A stretch of DNA of 64,000 nt from Rhodobacteraceae bacterium QY30 (GTDB taxonomy: Bacteria > Pseudomonadota > Alphaproteobacteria > Rhodobacterales > Rhodobacteraceae). Below are positions 49,965 through 60,261 of this stretch, in pieces. The number at the start of each line of letters is the position of its first letter. Position 1 is the first letter of the stretch. The stretch is taken from the NCBI GenBank assembly GCA_002356635.1, contig CP023454.1:3359501-3423500 (forward strand), read 5' to 3'. A model generated the notes under the pieces. That model saw only the letters and a list, made by a program, of their open reading frames with translations, did no database searches and had not been told where the DNA came from. Both the position numbers and the translations under genes were made by a program.

Positions 49965-51373
49965 GAGCTTGACCTGCTGAATGGAAGGGGGTTCGGATCG
50001 CGGCGGCCCTGAGTCCCCGCAGAAGGGCCCGTGTCGGAAGCTGGAAACCGCGTGAAGACAGGCCCGGCCGGACGCATGGGAACCTCGGGCGCGGTCGTCG
50101 TCCGGCCCTCCTCTTCGGTGGCACCCAGAAGGAAGATTCCGCTCCCCAGCACGAACATGACCAGCGAGGCAAGCTCGCTCCAGATATAGACGGTGGCAAG
50201 GGTCAGCATGACGCTGACCTGCACGACCCCCCAACCCAGCCGGATGTTCGCCAGAGGACTGCCCCGGGGAAAGTCGCGCTTGCCCACGGAAATCAGCGCC
50301 CACAGGAACGACGCGAAATACAGCAGGAACGCAGGAACACCGAAGACCAGCGCGTTTGCCAGCCAGAAGTTGTCGAGGCTTCCGCTCATGTAGACCGGAA
50401 GATCCCACTTGTTGAAGCCGATCCCCAGGATCGGTGTCCGGGCCACCTGCGCAAGGCCGTAGTCCAGAAGGATCTTGCGAACGTTCGCCGTCGCCGGATC
50501 GAAGGACAGGATCGAGGTGATGGCGTAGATCGCCGGTCGCGTGGAGGCGAGTTCAAGGATGATGTAGATCACGACGGCAATGCCGCCCAGGATCTTCCAG
50601 CGAGTCTCGACATTGCGCAGAAGGAAGGCCCAGACCAGCAGGCCCAACTGAACCAGCGTGGCAAGGAAGGGCCCGCTCGAAACCGACAGAAAGACCGCCA
50701 GGACCATCAGGCCCGAAAATATCCATCGGCGTATACCCAGAATGAAGCCTTTCATCGCCGTAAAGTAGGTCGCCACCCCCAACGAACAGAACAGCCCGTA
50801 GAGAATCGGATGGGCAAAGACGAACTGCACACGGTTCAACCCCATGCGGGGCCGGTAATTCACGTCACTGACGCTTGTGATGAACGGAATCATTTCCAGG
50901 AAACGCGGTATGATCATCCGGCTCGTCATCGCCTCCGAGATCGCGAAGGGAACGCTGAAGATCACGAAGGCGCCCAGAAGCTTGGCCGCGATGCGGAAAT
51001 CGTTCGCCGACCGGATCGAACAGCGGGCGCAGAGATAACCGCCAAGGAAGATGACCGTGTTCGAGCCCGCGTATTGCAGCGCGACGTCCGGATTGTGGAT
51101 GAAGGGAATCATCGTCCGCCAGGCCATGTAGCCCAGCACCAGGCCGTCGACACCATTGAACCGGCCATATTTTCCGGTCACCAGCCCGAACAGCAGGAAG
51201 GGACTGGTCACCAGGAAATAGGTCCGCGAGGGCGTCAGATGCAGGCTGCCAGCATCCACACTGATCGGCAGCATGAGTGTGATCAATGCGAATATCGCAA
51301 TCCACGGACGGCGGTGAACCGCGCCGGCCGCGCCTGCGGCTCGCATCTGGCTGTCTGCGGTTACTGAGGCCAT
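49961..51373 (-). CDS. O-antigen ligase/Wzy-like polymerase
   Basis: 470 residues, about 11-12 membrane helices with a large periplasmic loop (about 150-190, with FLEMIPFITSVSDVNYRPRMGLNRVQFVFAHPI) typical of the Wzy_C/O-antigen ligase family. It polymerises lipid-linked repeats in the periplasm. The C-terminal tail is Pro/Ser/Thr-rich. AAGGA precedes the ATG. It is coupled to the acyltransferase by ATGA. It may be preceded by a small zinc-ribbon gene whose stop overlaps its start. Confidence 0.87.
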   Translation of the reverse strand: MASVTADSQMRAAGAAGAVHRRPWIAIFALITLMLPISVDAGSLHLTPSRTYFLVTSPFLLFGLVTGKYGRFNGVDGLVLGYMAWRTMIPFIHNPDVALQYAGSNTVIFLGGYLCARCSIRSANDFRIAAKLLGAFVIFSVPFAISEAMTSRMIIPRFLEMIPFITSVSDVNYRPRMGLNRVQFVFAHPILYGLFCSLGVATYFTAMKGFILGIRRWIFSGLMVLAVFLSVSSGPFLATLVQLGLLVWAFLLRNVETRWKILGGIAVVIYIILELASTRPAIYAITSILSFDPATANVRKILLDYGLAQVARTPILGIGFNKWDLPVYMSGSLDNFWLANALVFGVPAFLLYFASFLWALISVGKRDFPRGSPLANIRLGWGVVQVSVMLTLATVYIWSELASLVMFVLGSGIFLLGATEEEGRTTTAPEVPMRPAGPVFTRFPASDTGPSAGTQGRRDPNPLPFSRSSS

Positions 51374-51621
51374 GGATCCTTATCCGTTGGTCCGAGTCTG
51401 TTAGTGCAGTCCGGGCACCGAAGTCCACCGGACAACCGGCCGACCGGGCTCAGAGTAGCTCTAGCGTCGCATTTCCGGCAAAAGAATGGCTGCACAACCA
51501 GATCACGCCGCTGTGTGTCCGCAAGGCCAGCCATCAGACTGGCGAACAACCGCCGATCGAAAAGCCGGATTGGGCACGGTCGCGTTCGGTGGTATGCTGC
51601 AACTGCAAAAGTGCTGGACAT
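51361..51621 (-). CDS. candidate small zinc-ribbon protein overlapping the wzy start
   Basis: 86 residues if begun at the ATG at 51621 (57 if at 51534); neither has a clear ribosome site. The C-terminal half contains a CRKC...CPDC pair, a zinc-ribbon spacing (CxxC-x17-CxxC), and ends TDKDPWPQ. Its TAA overlaps the wzy ATG by 13 bp, which would couple translation. It stands in an otherwise gene-free divergent region. I know no function; it may be chance. Confidence 0.35.
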   Translation of the reverse strand: MSSTFAVAAYHRTRPCPIRLFDRRLFASLMAGLADTQRRDLVVQPFFCRKCDARATLSPVGRLSGGLRCPDCTNRLGPTDKDPWPQ

Positions 51622-51683
51622 GACGACGGGGTATGACACCCTGACAGGAAACCGGCCCCTGACAGCCAAGAATCGGAACCTCA
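51374..51683. other. divergent region before the GT-B glycosyltransferase
   Basis: 310 bp between wzy and the next glycosyltransferase. Apart from the candidate zinc-ribbon frame on the minus strand I see no gene, no strong promoter pair and no terminator. Confidence 0.4.
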
Positions 51684-52874
51684 ATGCCCGGCCCAAGTGT
51701 CAAGATCCTGTTCTCCATGCCCTGCGCGTCCGGCGGTGTCGGGAATGCCTGCGCGGGCATCCTCTCGGGTGCGACATCGGACGGTTACCGAACGGTCCTG
51801 CATGTGCCCCGCATGGACATTCGCGTGGCGCGCGATGTCGCCGTCCGGGCGGTGCTGCCCCCTTACACGGCGCGGCTGGGCTATGCGCGCCTCAGGCGCT
51901 GGATCGACCCGGTCCTGAACCATCAGTTCTTGCGGTCCGTCGGCCCCGAGGATGTGGCGCATATCTGGCCTGCCGCACCGCTGGATGTTTATGACAAGCT
52001 GATTGCACGGGGCGTGACGATCATTGGCGAATCGGTCAATACCCTGATGGACTTCGCGAAGGACATCCTGGACGCCGAATACGACGCGATCGGCCTGCCG
52101 CCCAGCCACGGCATCACGGCCGACAGGATCCGCAACCAGTACGAACGCTACAGCCGCTGCACCGCGATCTACTCCCCCAGCCAGGGAACTGAATCCGCCT
52201 TCGCCGGCACCGCCTTCCAGGCGCGCAGCCTGCCCACAAGCTATGGCACCTACGTTCCTCAGGTCCGGCCGAAGCGGACCCAGCGTCCGGCCGATGCACC
52301 TGTGCGTGTCCTGTTCGGCGGCAGCCCGAATGTCCGCAAGGGGATTCACAAGGTTCTGGAAATCTGGCCAAGCTTGCCCCGCAACATCGAACTGCGGCTT
52401 CTGGGATCGGTCGAGGCGTCGATTGCCGAGCGTTATGCCGATGTCCTCAATTTGCCCAACGTGTCGCACGGCGGTTTCACAGCAGACCTGCCGGCCGAAT
52501 ACCGCAATGCCGATCTGGCGCTCCTCCCCTCGCTCGAGGAAGGCGATCCCCTGATGACCTACGAGGTCTGCGCGGCCGGGCTGCCCATGATTGCAAGTCC
52601 CATGGGCGCCGGGCGGATCGGATCGGACACCGGCTGCATCAGCCTTTTGTCCACCGGCACCACCGATGAACTGCGAGAACGGATCAACACGCTGGCCTTC
52701 GACTCGGATCAGCGGCAGGCGATCGCGGACCGTGCATGGGATGCGGTGCAGGACTATGACTGGTCGCGCGTGGCCGAACGCCGCTACCGGCAGATGGAAG
52801 TGCTGACCAAGCGGTCATTCCGTCAGGACGCGCAGAAGTGGTCCACCCCCCGCGCCGCCGCCAAGACAGCCTGA
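51684..52874 (+). CDS. GT-B glycosyltransferase (family 4-like)
   Basis: 396 residues. GT-B layout: [18 protein letters not shown] at the N-terminus, [20 protein letters not shown] at the domain junction and [25 protein letters not shown] at the donor site. A likely member of the repeat-unit assembly set. Its last 52 bases overlap the end of the convergent trhO gene. The ribosome site is weak. Confidence 0.85.
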   Translation: MPGPSVKILFSMPCASGGVGNACAGILSGATSDGYRTVLHVPRMDIRVARDVAVRAVLPPYTARLGYARLRRWIDPVLNHQFLRSVGPEDVAHIWPAAPLDVYDKLIARGVTIIGESVNTLMDFAKDILDAEYDAIGLPPSHGITADRIRNQYERYSRCTAIYSPSQGTESAFAGTAFQARSLPTSYGTYVPQVRPKRTQRPADAPVRVLFGGSPNVRKGIHKVLEIWPSLPRNIELRLLGSVEASIAERYADVLNLPNVSHGGFTADLPAEYRNADLALLPSLEEGDPLMTYEVCAAGLPMIASPMGAGRIGSDTGCISLLSTGTTDELRERINTLAFDSDQRQAIADRAWDAVQDYDWSRVAERRYRQMEVLTKRSFRQDAQKWSTPRAAAKTA

Positions 52875-53728
52875 CGCTGGCGTTCGCGAAAGCGCAGGCG
52901 ATCGGCTTCGCTGTATTCATCCGTACAATGCGGGCAGCAGACGCCCTCTTCATAGGACGGATGTCCCCGATCCTGGGCGGTCAGGGGGCGCCGGCAGGCA
53001 TGACAAAGGCTCAGGTCACCCTGCACTAGCCCGTGACCGACGCTGACGCGCTGGTCGAAGACGAAGCACTGGCCCTTCCAGGCTGACGTTTCCTCGGGCA
53101 CATCCTCCAGATACCTGAGGATGCCGCCCTTCAGGTGGTAAACCTCGGCCACACCTTGTTGCAGCAGGAAGTTGGTCGACTTCTCGCAGCGGATTCCGCC
53201 GGTACAGAACATGGCGATCCGCTTGTTGTGGAATCGCGCGGCGTTCTGCGCCCACCAGGCCGGAAAGTCGCGGAAGGTGCGGGTTCCCGGATCAATGGCT
53301 CCTTCGAACGTGCCGATGGCGACTTCGTAATCGTTGCGCGTGTCGATCACGGCAACATCGGGCTGGCGGATCAGGTCATTCCAGTCCTGCGGCAGGACAT
53401 AACGACCCACTGCGCGGCGCGGGTCGATGTCGGGCTGGCCCATTGTGACGATTTCCGACTTCAGCCGCACCTTCATCCGCCCGAAGGGCATCCGGGTGGC
53501 GGTCGATTCCTTCCATTCCAGCGCCGCGCACCCCGGCAGGCTGCGGATATGCGCCAGCACCCGGTCAATTCCTGTGCGCGGGCCCGCGATGGTGCCGTTG
53601 ATCCCTTCCCGCGCCAGCAAAAGCGTGCCGCGAATGCCTTCAGCCAGACACAGGTCCAGAAGCGGCTGGCGAAGCGCCGCGGGATCGGCGAACGGAATGA
53701 AATGATAAAGCGCGGCGACGATCTGCAT
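52823..53728 (-). CDS. trhO: oxygen-dependent tRNA uridine(34) hydroxylase TrhO
   Basis: 301 residues from the ATG at 53728; a start at 53842 would give an unnatural extension. An N-terminal acylphosphatase-like domain ([16 protein letters not shown]) is followed by a rhodanese domain with Cys175 in [13 protein letters not shown]-terminal Cys-rich zinc-like part has CHACRRPL and CCPHC. It makes 5-hydroxyuridine at tRNA position 34. Its 3' end overlaps the glycosyltransferase. Confidence 0.93.
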   Translation of the reverse strand: MQIVAALYHFIPFADPAALRQPLLDLCLAEGIRGTLLLAREGINGTIAGPRTGIDRVLAHIRSLPGCAALEWKESTATRMPFGRMKVRLKSEIVTMGQPDIDPRRAVGRYVLPQDWNDLIRQPDVAVIDTRNDYEVAIGTFEGAIDPGTRTFRDFPAWWAQNAARFHNKRIAMFCTGGIRCEKSTNFLLQQGVAEVYHLKGGILRYLEDVPEETSAWKGQCFVFDQRVSVGHGLVQGDLSLCHACRRPLTAQDRGHPSYEEGVCCPHCTDEYSEADRLRFRERQRQAVLAAARGVDHFCAS

Positions 53729-53768
53729 GGGTGTCCGATACGCCTTCTGTCCGGCGAAATAAAGCGCC

Positions 53769-55001
53769 TCAGCCTTCGGCGGTGGCCAGCGCCAGCCCAT
53801 CGACGACGGCGGTGAAGACTTCGGAATATTCAAACTCGGCATTCTGGAACCGCACGCGCATCAGCCGGTCCAAGACCCCGATCAGGCTTGATCCGCCAAC
53901 GAACACCACCCGGTCCACGGCCTCTTCGGCAACCCCCGCCAATGTCGCAGTGTCCGAGGCCGCCTGCCCGATGCGTTCCACCATCGACCAGAGGCCGGTC
54001 ATCAGATCGGCTTCGGAAAGCGGCGGCTGCAATCCGGGTTCGATAACGGACAGGTTGATCTCCCCCATTCCCGATCCGTTCGCGGTGATTTTCGCGGCTT
54101 CGACCATGAAGGCCAGGTCATGGCCCAGATGCATCTCCAACACGGTGACCAGGCGCTGCATACGATAGGGATCGACGGCCAGCTTCAGCATCTGCCGCGC
54201 TTCGCGCAGGCTGTCCGCCCCATAGACAAAAGCGATCTTCTCCCACGATGCCAGATCCAGATACAGCGACGGGGGAACGCTGTTGCGGCCCTTTCCCAAG
54301 AGGTTTTTCAACTCGCCGCCCATGCCCAGCAGCGGCATCACATGGGCAAGGCTCAGCGCCTTGTCGAAATCGGTCCCGCCAATGCGGACGCCATGCGAGG
54401 CCAGAACCTCCATCTTGCCGCCGTCGCTCCGAAACAGCGTGAAGTCCGAAGTACCACCGCCGATGTCAACAATCAGGCTCAGGCCATCGATGGCACCAGC
54501 GGCCAGCGCAGCGGCTTCCGGCTCAGCCAGAAAGCGGACCGTCTCGAACCCCGCCATCGCGTAGCATTCGGCCAGATCCGCCGCCGCCTGGGCATCCCGG
54601 GCGGCGTCCGCCGAATGGAAATGCACCGGCCGCCCCGCCACGACCGACCGCACATCAGCCCCCAGTTCGGCAGAGGCACGGGCGCGGACCTCGGCCAGAA
54701 ACCGGGCGACGATGTCCAGAAGTGTAAGCCGTTCGTTCAGGAACGTCCGCCGTTCCCTCGCCAAGGGCGTACCCAGCACGCTTTTCAGCGCCCGCATGAA
54801 GCGCCCGTCACGACCGTCGATCAGCGCCGAAACCGCATCGCGGCCGTAGTAGGTATGGCGCGATGCGTAATCCAGAAAGATCGCCGTCGGCAGTGTCTCC
54901 TGCCCCGGTTCCAGCGCGATGATCCGCGGTCGGCCCTGGTCTAGAACCGCCGCCGCGGTGTTCGATGTACCGAAATCTATGCCGATCGCCGGGGCGGTCA
55001 T
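53769..55001 (-). CDS. Hsp70 family protein, YegD-like
   Basis: 410 residues. The actin-like ATPase fold shows [14 protein letters not shown] (N-terminal phosphate 1), [15 protein letters not shown] (phosphate 2) and [16 protein letters not shown] (adenosine motif). It lacks the substrate-binding C-terminal half of DnaK, as in YegD. Role unknown. It lies 41 bp upstream of trhO on the same strand. Confidence 0.92.
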   Translation of the reverse strand: MTAPAIGIDFGTSNTAAAVLDQGRPRIIALEPGQETLPTAIFLDYASRHTYYGRDAVSALIDGRDGRFMRALKSVLGTPLARERRTFLNERLTLLDIVARFLAEVRARASAELGADVRSVVAGRPVHFHSADAARDAQAAADLAECYAMAGFETVRFLAEPEAAALAAGAIDGLSLIVDIGGGTSDFTLFRSDGGKMEVLASHGVRIGGTDFDKALSLAHVMPLLGMGGELKNLLGKGRNSVPPSLYLDLASWEKIAFVYGADSLREARQMLKLAVDPYRMQRLVTVLEMHLGHDLAFMVEAAKITANGSGMGEINLSVIEPGLQPPLSEADLMTGLWSMVERIGQAASDTATLAGVAEEAVDRVVFVGGSSLIGVLDRLMRVRFQNAEFEYSEVFTAVVDGLALATAEG

Positions 55002-55125
55002 GGAACACCTTTGGAAAGAAAGCCCCGCGACTTAGCAAGCACCGACGCCCGAGACAACCCATGCCGGCCATTGACCGCCCCTGCCCCGCTGCTTACCGAT
55101 TGTCAGGTGCAGTGGAGGAACCGCG

Positions 55126-55734
55126 ATGCGCCTAGAACATGAAGCCCTGATCGTGGTCGACGTCCAGAACGACTTCTGCCCCGATGGACTGCTGGCGGTG
55201 GCCGACGGCGATGCGATCATCCCGCGCGTCAACGCGCTGATCGAGGATTTTCCGGTGCGCGTGCTGACGCAGGACTGGCATCCGGCAAACCACCTCTCCT
55301 TTGCCGCGAACCACCCCGGCGCTCAGCCCTTCAGCCTGACGCAGATGCCCTATGGCCCGCAGGTGCTTTGGCCTGTCCATTGCGTGCAAGGGACGGAAGG
55401 CGCCGCGTTCCACGCCGCCTTGCATACTGATCGCGCCGATCTGGTGATCCGCAAGGGCTTTCGCCCCCAGATCGACAGCTATTCGGCCTTTTTCGAGAAC
55501 GACCGCACCACCCCCACCGGCCTGGAAGGCTACCTGCGCAACCGGGGTGTCACGCACCTGACTCTTGTGGGCCTCGCCACCGATTTCTGTGTGGCCTATT
55601 CGGCCATCGATGCGGCCCGACTGGGCTTTGCCGTGACCGTGCTGGAAGGCGCTTGCCGGGCCATCGACCTGAACGGCTCGCTCGCACAGGCGCGGGCCGA
55701 CATGCGGGCCGCTGGTGTCATACTGAAGGACTGA
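55126..55734 (+). CDS. pncA: nicotinamidase PncA
   Basis: 202 residues with GGAGGA before the ATG. The isochorismatase-fold catalytic triad is Asp12 (VDVQNDF), Lys110 (VIRKGF) and Cys155 (ATDFCV); DWHPANH (50-56) binds the metal. It hydrolyses nicotinamide to nicotinate for NAD salvage. The next gene, pncB, starts 3 bp after its stop and takes the product. Confidence 0.96.
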   Translation: MRLEHEALIVVDVQNDFCPDGLLAVADGDAIIPRVNALIEDFPVRVLTQDWHPANHLSFAANHPGAQPFSLTQMPYGPQVLWPVHCVQGTEGAAFHAALHTDRADLVIRKGFRPQIDSYSAFFENDRTTPTGLEGYLRNRGVTHLTLVGLATDFCVAYSAIDAARLGFAVTVLEGACRAIDLNGSLAQARADMRAAGVILKD

Positions 55735-55737
55735 TCC

Positions 55738-57027
55738 ATGGATATCGCCGCCCGCGTCTACGACCACACCTGGAAGATCGACCCAATCGTTCGCTCTCTG
55801 GTCGATGACGATTTCTACAAGCTGTTGATGTGCCAGTCGATCTTCCGCAACCGGCCCGACACCAACGTGCGCTTCAGCCTGATCAACCGGACCACCCGCA
55901 TCCGCTTGGCCGACATCATCGCCGAAGAAGACCTGCGCGCCCAGCTGGATCACATCCGCACCCTGTCGCTGACGCGGGGCGAAAGCACCTGGCTGCGCGG
56001 CAACACCTTCTACGGCAAACGCCAGATGTTCCGCCCCGATTTCATGGAGTGGTTCGAGAATTTCCGCCTGCCGCCCTACCAGCTCGAGGTGAAGGACGGC
56101 CAGTATGAACTGACCTTTGACGGCAAATGGCCCGAGGTCATGCTATGGGAAATACCGGCCCTTGCCATCATCATGGAGCTGCGGTCCCGCGCCGCCATGC
56201 GCCATATGGGCCGGTTCGAACTGCAGGTGCTATACGCCCGCGCCATGACCCGCATCTGGGAAAAGATCGAACGGCTGCGCAAGATCAAGGGGCTGAAGAT
56301 CGCCGATTTCGGCACGCGCAGGCGGCATTCCTACCTGTGGCAGGACTGGTGCGTGCAGGCGATGATCGAAGGGCTGGGCGATGCCTTCACCGGCACGTCA
56401 AACTGCCTGATCGCCATGCGCCGCAACATCGAAGCCATCGGCACCAATGCCCATGAACTGCCCATGGTCTATTCCGCGCTGGCCGACAGCGACGCCGAGC
56501 TTTTGCAGGCCCCCTATGACGTTCTGGCCGATTGGCATGATGAACACGAAGGTAACCTGCGGATCATCCTGCCGGACACCTACGGCACCGCAGGGTTTCT
56601 GAAACGCGCCCCCGACTGGCTGGCGAAATGGACCGGCATCCGCATCGACAGCGGCGACCCGGTGGCGGGGACCGAGCTTGCAATCGACTGGTGGAAGTCC
56701 CACGGCGAAGACCCGCGCGAAAAGCTGGTGATCTTTTCAGACGGGCTGGACGTCGAACAGATCGAAACCCTGCACGCCCGTTTTTCCAGCCGCGTCAAGG
56801 TCAGCTTCGGCTGGGGAACGCTTCTGACCAACGATTTCCGCGGCCTGGCGCCCGACAATGCGCTGGAACCGCTGAGCCTTGTCTGCAAGGCCGTCAGTGC
56901 TGATGGACGCCCGACGGTAAAGCTTTCGGACAACCCGACCAAGGCGCTGGGGCCGGCGGCGGAAATCGAACGTTACAAGCGCGTCTTCGGCGTGGGCGAC
57001 CAGGCGGCGCAGGCGGTGGTCGTCTGA
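55738..57027 (+). CDS. pncB: nicotinate phosphoribosyltransferase PncB
   Basis: 429 residues. The NAPRTase signatures [14 protein letters not shown], the [11 protein letters not shown] loop, the substrate-site region [25 protein letters not shown] and [13 protein letters not shown] are present. It converts nicotinate and PRPP to nicotinate mononucleotide. It forms an operon with pncA, and its stop is 15 bp from the convergent RND permease stop. Confidence 0.97.
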   Translation: MDIAARVYDHTWKIDPIVRSLVDDDFYKLLMCQSIFRNRPDTNVRFSLINRTTRIRLADIIAEEDLRAQLDHIRTLSLTRGESTWLRGNTFYGKRQMFRPDFMEWFENFRLPPYQLEVKDGQYELTFDGKWPEVMLWEIPALAIIMELRSRAAMRHMGRFELQVLYARAMTRIWEKIERLRKIKGLKIADFGTRRRHSYLWQDWCVQAMIEGLGDAFTGTSNCLIAMRRNIEAIGTNAHELPMVYSALADSDAELLQAPYDVLADWHDEHEGNLRIILPDTYGTAGFLKRAPDWLAKWTGIRIDSGDPVAGTELAIDWWKSHGEDPREKLVIFSDGLDVEQIETLHARFSSRVKVSFGWGTLLTNDFRGLAPDNALEPLSLVCKAVSADGRPTVKLSDNPTKALGPAAEIERYKRVFGVGDQAAQAVVV

Positions 57028-57042
57028 CCTCCGCCCGCTGGT

Positions 57043-60000
57043 TCACGCAGTGCGGAACACCCGGTAGATCGCCGGGATCACCAGCACCGTCAGCAGGGTC
57101 GAGCTGAGAAGCCCGAACAGCAGCGAAATCGCCAGCCCCTGAAAAATCGGATCGGCCAGGATCACCACCGCGCCGATCATCGCGGCAATCGCGGTCAGCA
57201 GGATCGGCTTGAACCGGATCGCCCCCGCCTCGATCAGCGTCTGGACCGTGGGACGCGTCCCGGGGCTGGAATGACGGATGAAGTCCACCAGCAGGATCGA
57301 GTTTCGCACGATGATCCCCGCCAGCGCGATGAAGCCGATCATCGACGTGGCCGAAAACGGCGCGCCAAACAGCAAGTGGCCCAGCATGATCCCCAGGAAC
57401 GTCAAGGGGATGGGCGTCAGGATCACCAGCGGCAGTTTGAATGACCCGAACTGCGCAACCACCAGGATATAGATTCCCAGCATCGCGACAGCAAAAGCGG
57501 CGCCCATGTCGCGGAAGGTGACATAGGTCACCTCCCATTCGCCGTCCCACAGAAGGGTGACGCGGGATTCATCCTCGGGCTGGCCGTGAAGGGCGATTTC
57601 GGGCTTGGCGCCTTCGGGCCACTCCATCTTGTCAAGTTCATCCGAGACAGCGAGCATCCCGTAAAGCGGCGCCTCGAAGGTGCCGGCCAGATCGGCAGTG
57701 ATCATTTCCGCTGCGCGACCGTTGTGGCGGAAGATCGGATAAGACGCCTTTTCCTCGGCCACCCGCACGACATCGCCCAACTCGACCACCCCCCGCGCGC
57801 CTGGCAGGACGTTCGTGGGGATGGGCGTGGTCAGGAAGGTTTCATCCAGAACCTTCGAACCCTTGTCGCGCGCGATTTGCAGCGGGATCGGATAGCGCCC
57901 CTCGCCCCGGTGGGAATAGCCCACCGTCTGCCCGCCGTTCAGGATGGCCAGCGTGTCGAACACGTCCTGTTCCTGGACCCCGAAGAACTCCAGATCATCG
58001 GTGGAAATCGTCGCGCGCAAACGGCGCGGCTGTTCGCCGTAGCTGTCGTCGACGTCAACGATGAAGGGCACCGCCCTGAAGGCCTGCTTGACCTTTTCCG
58101 CCGCAGCCCGCCGCGTTTCGGCATCGGGCCCATAGACCTCGGCCAGAAGCGTCGCCATCACCGGGGGGCCGGGAGGCGGTTCAACCGTTTTGAGGCTGGT
58201 CCCCGGCGGGACGGGGATGGCCGCCAGCCGCTGCCGCAGGTCCAGCGCCACATCATGGCTGGCGCGGTCGCGGTCGGCCTTCGGCGTCAGGTTCAGCTGC
58301 ACCTCGCCCAGTTGCGGTTCCTGCCGGATGAAGTAATGCCGCACCAACCCGTTGAAATTGAAGGGCGCCGGCGTTCCGGCATGGGTCTGCACGGCCATCA
58401 CCTCGGGCAGGCCCAGCGCCACCCGCGCCACGTCCTGCGCCACGCGGTCGGTATCTTCGACGGATGCGCCCTCGGGCAGGTCGATCATCACCGCCAGTTC
58501 GGATTTGTTGTCGAAGGGCAGAAGCTTGACCGTGACGTCCCGCGTATACAGCAGGCTGAGCGACCCGAAGGACAGTGCCGCGATCACCAGAAGGAAGGTC
58601 AGGCTGCGCGCCCTGGTCTTCAGGATCGGTCGCGCCGCGTGGCCGAAGATGCGACCCAACGCACCACCCGGAAGCTCCCCGTCCGAATGGGCGCCGTGGC
58701 TTGCCATCTTGGCCTTGCCGACGACCTTGACCATCAGCCAAGGCGTGATGATCACCGCGACGAAGAAGGAAAAGATCATCGCGGCGCTGGCATTCGCGGG
58801 GATCGGGCTCATGTAGGGCCCCATCATGCCGGAGACGAAGAGCATGGGCAGCAGCGCCGCGACGACCGTCAGCGTCGCGACGATGGTGGGATTGCCGACC
58901 TCGGCCACGGCGTCGATGGCAGCGGTGCGGCGGTCGCGGCCATCACCCATTGCCCAGTGCCGCGCGATGTTTTCGATCACCACGATGGCGTCGTCGACCA
59001 GGATGCCGATGGAAAAGATCAGGGCGAACAGGCTGACGCGGTTCAGCGTGTAGCCCATGATCCAGGCCGAAAACAGCGTCAGAAGGATCGTCACCGGAAT
59101 GACGATCGCCACGACGATGCTTTCGCGCCAGCCGATGGCCAGGAACACCAGACCGATGATCGACACCGTCGCAAGGCCCAGGTGGAACAGCAGTTCATTG
59201 GCCTTTTCGCTGGCGGTTTCGCCGTAATCGCGCGTCACTGTCATGGTGACGTTTTCCGGGATCAGGTTGCCATGCAGGGCCTCGATCCGGTGCAGCGCCG
59301 CTTCGGCCACCACGACCGCATTCGCGCCCGCACGTTTGGCAACCGCAAGCGTGACCGCAGGCACACGCTCCACCGCCCCGCTCGCGCCTTTGCGGACCAT
59401 GCTGACGATGTGTTCCGACGTATCGGGAACGAAGCTCACCTCAGCCACATCGGCCACATAAACCGGCCGCCCGTCCCGTGTCGTCAGCAGCAGATCGGCG
59501 ACTTCGGCCGGTGCGGTCAGCGTCTGTCCGGCCACCAGGTCGATCTGCTGGCCCGCGTCCCGCAGTTTGCCGGTATTGAGCGTGCGGTTGGCCTGCTGGA
59601 CCTTCCCCGCAAGCTGCTGGAGCGTCACGCCATACAGCGCCAGCTTGTCCGGGTCGGGCGTGATGCGGATCGCTTCGGTCACATCACCGGCCAGATAGGT
59701 CTGGCCCACGTTTTCGGTCTTCGCGACTTCGGCCTGCACCAGCCGGGCGATCCGCGTCAGGTCATTGGCCGGAACCGCCTGACCATCCGCACCTGCGAAG
59801 GTCAGGGTCAGGATCGCCACATCGTCAATGCCGCGTCCGATGATCAGCGGTTCAGGGATGCCCACGGGAATCCGGTTCAGGTTGGCGCGAACCTTTTCGT
59901 GAATGCGCAGGATCGCGTTTTCCGAACTGGTGCCAACCTCGAACCGGGCAGTGACCATCGCGGCGTCGTCGCGGGTCGAGGAATAGACGTGTTCGACCCC

Positions 60001-60261
60001 GTTGATGCCCTTGACGATCACCTCAAGCGGTTCTGTCACCAGCTTGACCGCATCTTCGGCACCAAGTCCCGGGGCCTGGACGTGGATATCGACCATGGGA
60101 ACGGAAATCTGCGGCTCTTCCTCGCGCGGCAGTGCGGTCAGGGCCACCAAACCGGCAGCCAGCGCCGCCAGAATGAACAAGGGCGTCAGTGCCGAAGCGA
60201 TGAACGCACGCGTAAGCGCCCCGGCAATGCCCAAGGCATGGCGAACAGGATGATCTGTCAT
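57043..60261 (-). CDS. RND efflux pump permease (AcrB/MexF-like)
   Basis: 1072 residues, 12 membrane helices with two large periplasmic loops. FSIGILVDDAIVVIENIARHW in helix 4 carries the proton-relay Asp pair. Its export substrate is unknown. The ATG overlaps the adaptor stop (ATGA). No outer-membrane factor gene is nearby, so a shared TolC-type protein is likely. Confidence 0.95.
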   Translation of the reverse strand: MTDHPVRHALGIAGALTRAFIASALTPLFILAALAAGLVALTALPREEEPQISVPMVDIHVQAPGLGAEDAVKLVTEPLEVIVKGINGVEHVYSSTRDDAAMVTARFEVGTSSENAILRIHEKVRANLNRIPVGIPEPLIIGRGIDDVAILTLTFAGADGQAVPANDLTRIARLVQAEVAKTENVGQTYLAGDVTEAIRITPDPDKLALYGVTLQQLAGKVQQANRTLNTGKLRDAGQQIDLVAGQTLTAPAEVADLLLTTRDGRPVYVADVAEVSFVPDTSEHIVSMVRKGASGAVERVPAVTLAVAKRAGANAVVVAEAALHRIEALHGNLIPENVTMTVTRDYGETASEKANELLFHLGLATVSIIGLVFLAIGWRESIVVAIVIPVTILLTLFSAWIMGYTLNRVSLFALIFSIGILVDDAIVVIENIARHWAMGDGRDRRTAAIDAVAEVGNPTIVATLTVVAALLPMLFVSGMMGPYMSPIPANASAAMIFSFFVAVIITPWLMVKVVGKAKMASHGAHSDGELPGGALGRIFGHAARPILKTRARSLTFLLVIAALSFGSLSLLYTRDVTVKLLPFDNKSELAVMIDLPEGASVEDTDRVAQDVARVALGLPEVMAVQTHAGTPAPFNFNGLVRHYFIRQEPQLGEVQLNLTPKADRDRASHDVALDLRQRLAAIPVPPGTSLKTVEPPPGPPVMATLLAEVYGPDAETRRAAAEKVKQAFRAVPFIVDVDDSYGEQPRRLRATISTDDLEFFGVQEQDVFDTLAILNGGQTVGYSHRGEGRYPIPLQIARDKGSKVLDETFLTTPIPTNVLPGARGVVELGDVVRVAEEKASYPIFRHNGRAAEMITADLAGTFEAPLYGMLAVSDELDKMEWPEGAKPEIALHGQPEDESRVTLLWDGEWEVTYVTFRDMGAAFAVAMLGIYILVVAQFGSFKLPLVILTPIPLTFLGIMLGHLLFGAPFSATSMIGFIALAGIIVRNSILLVDFIRHSSPGTRPTVQTLIEAGAIRFKPILLTAIAAMIGAVVILADPIFQGLAISLLFGLLSSTLLTVLVIPAIYRVFRTA

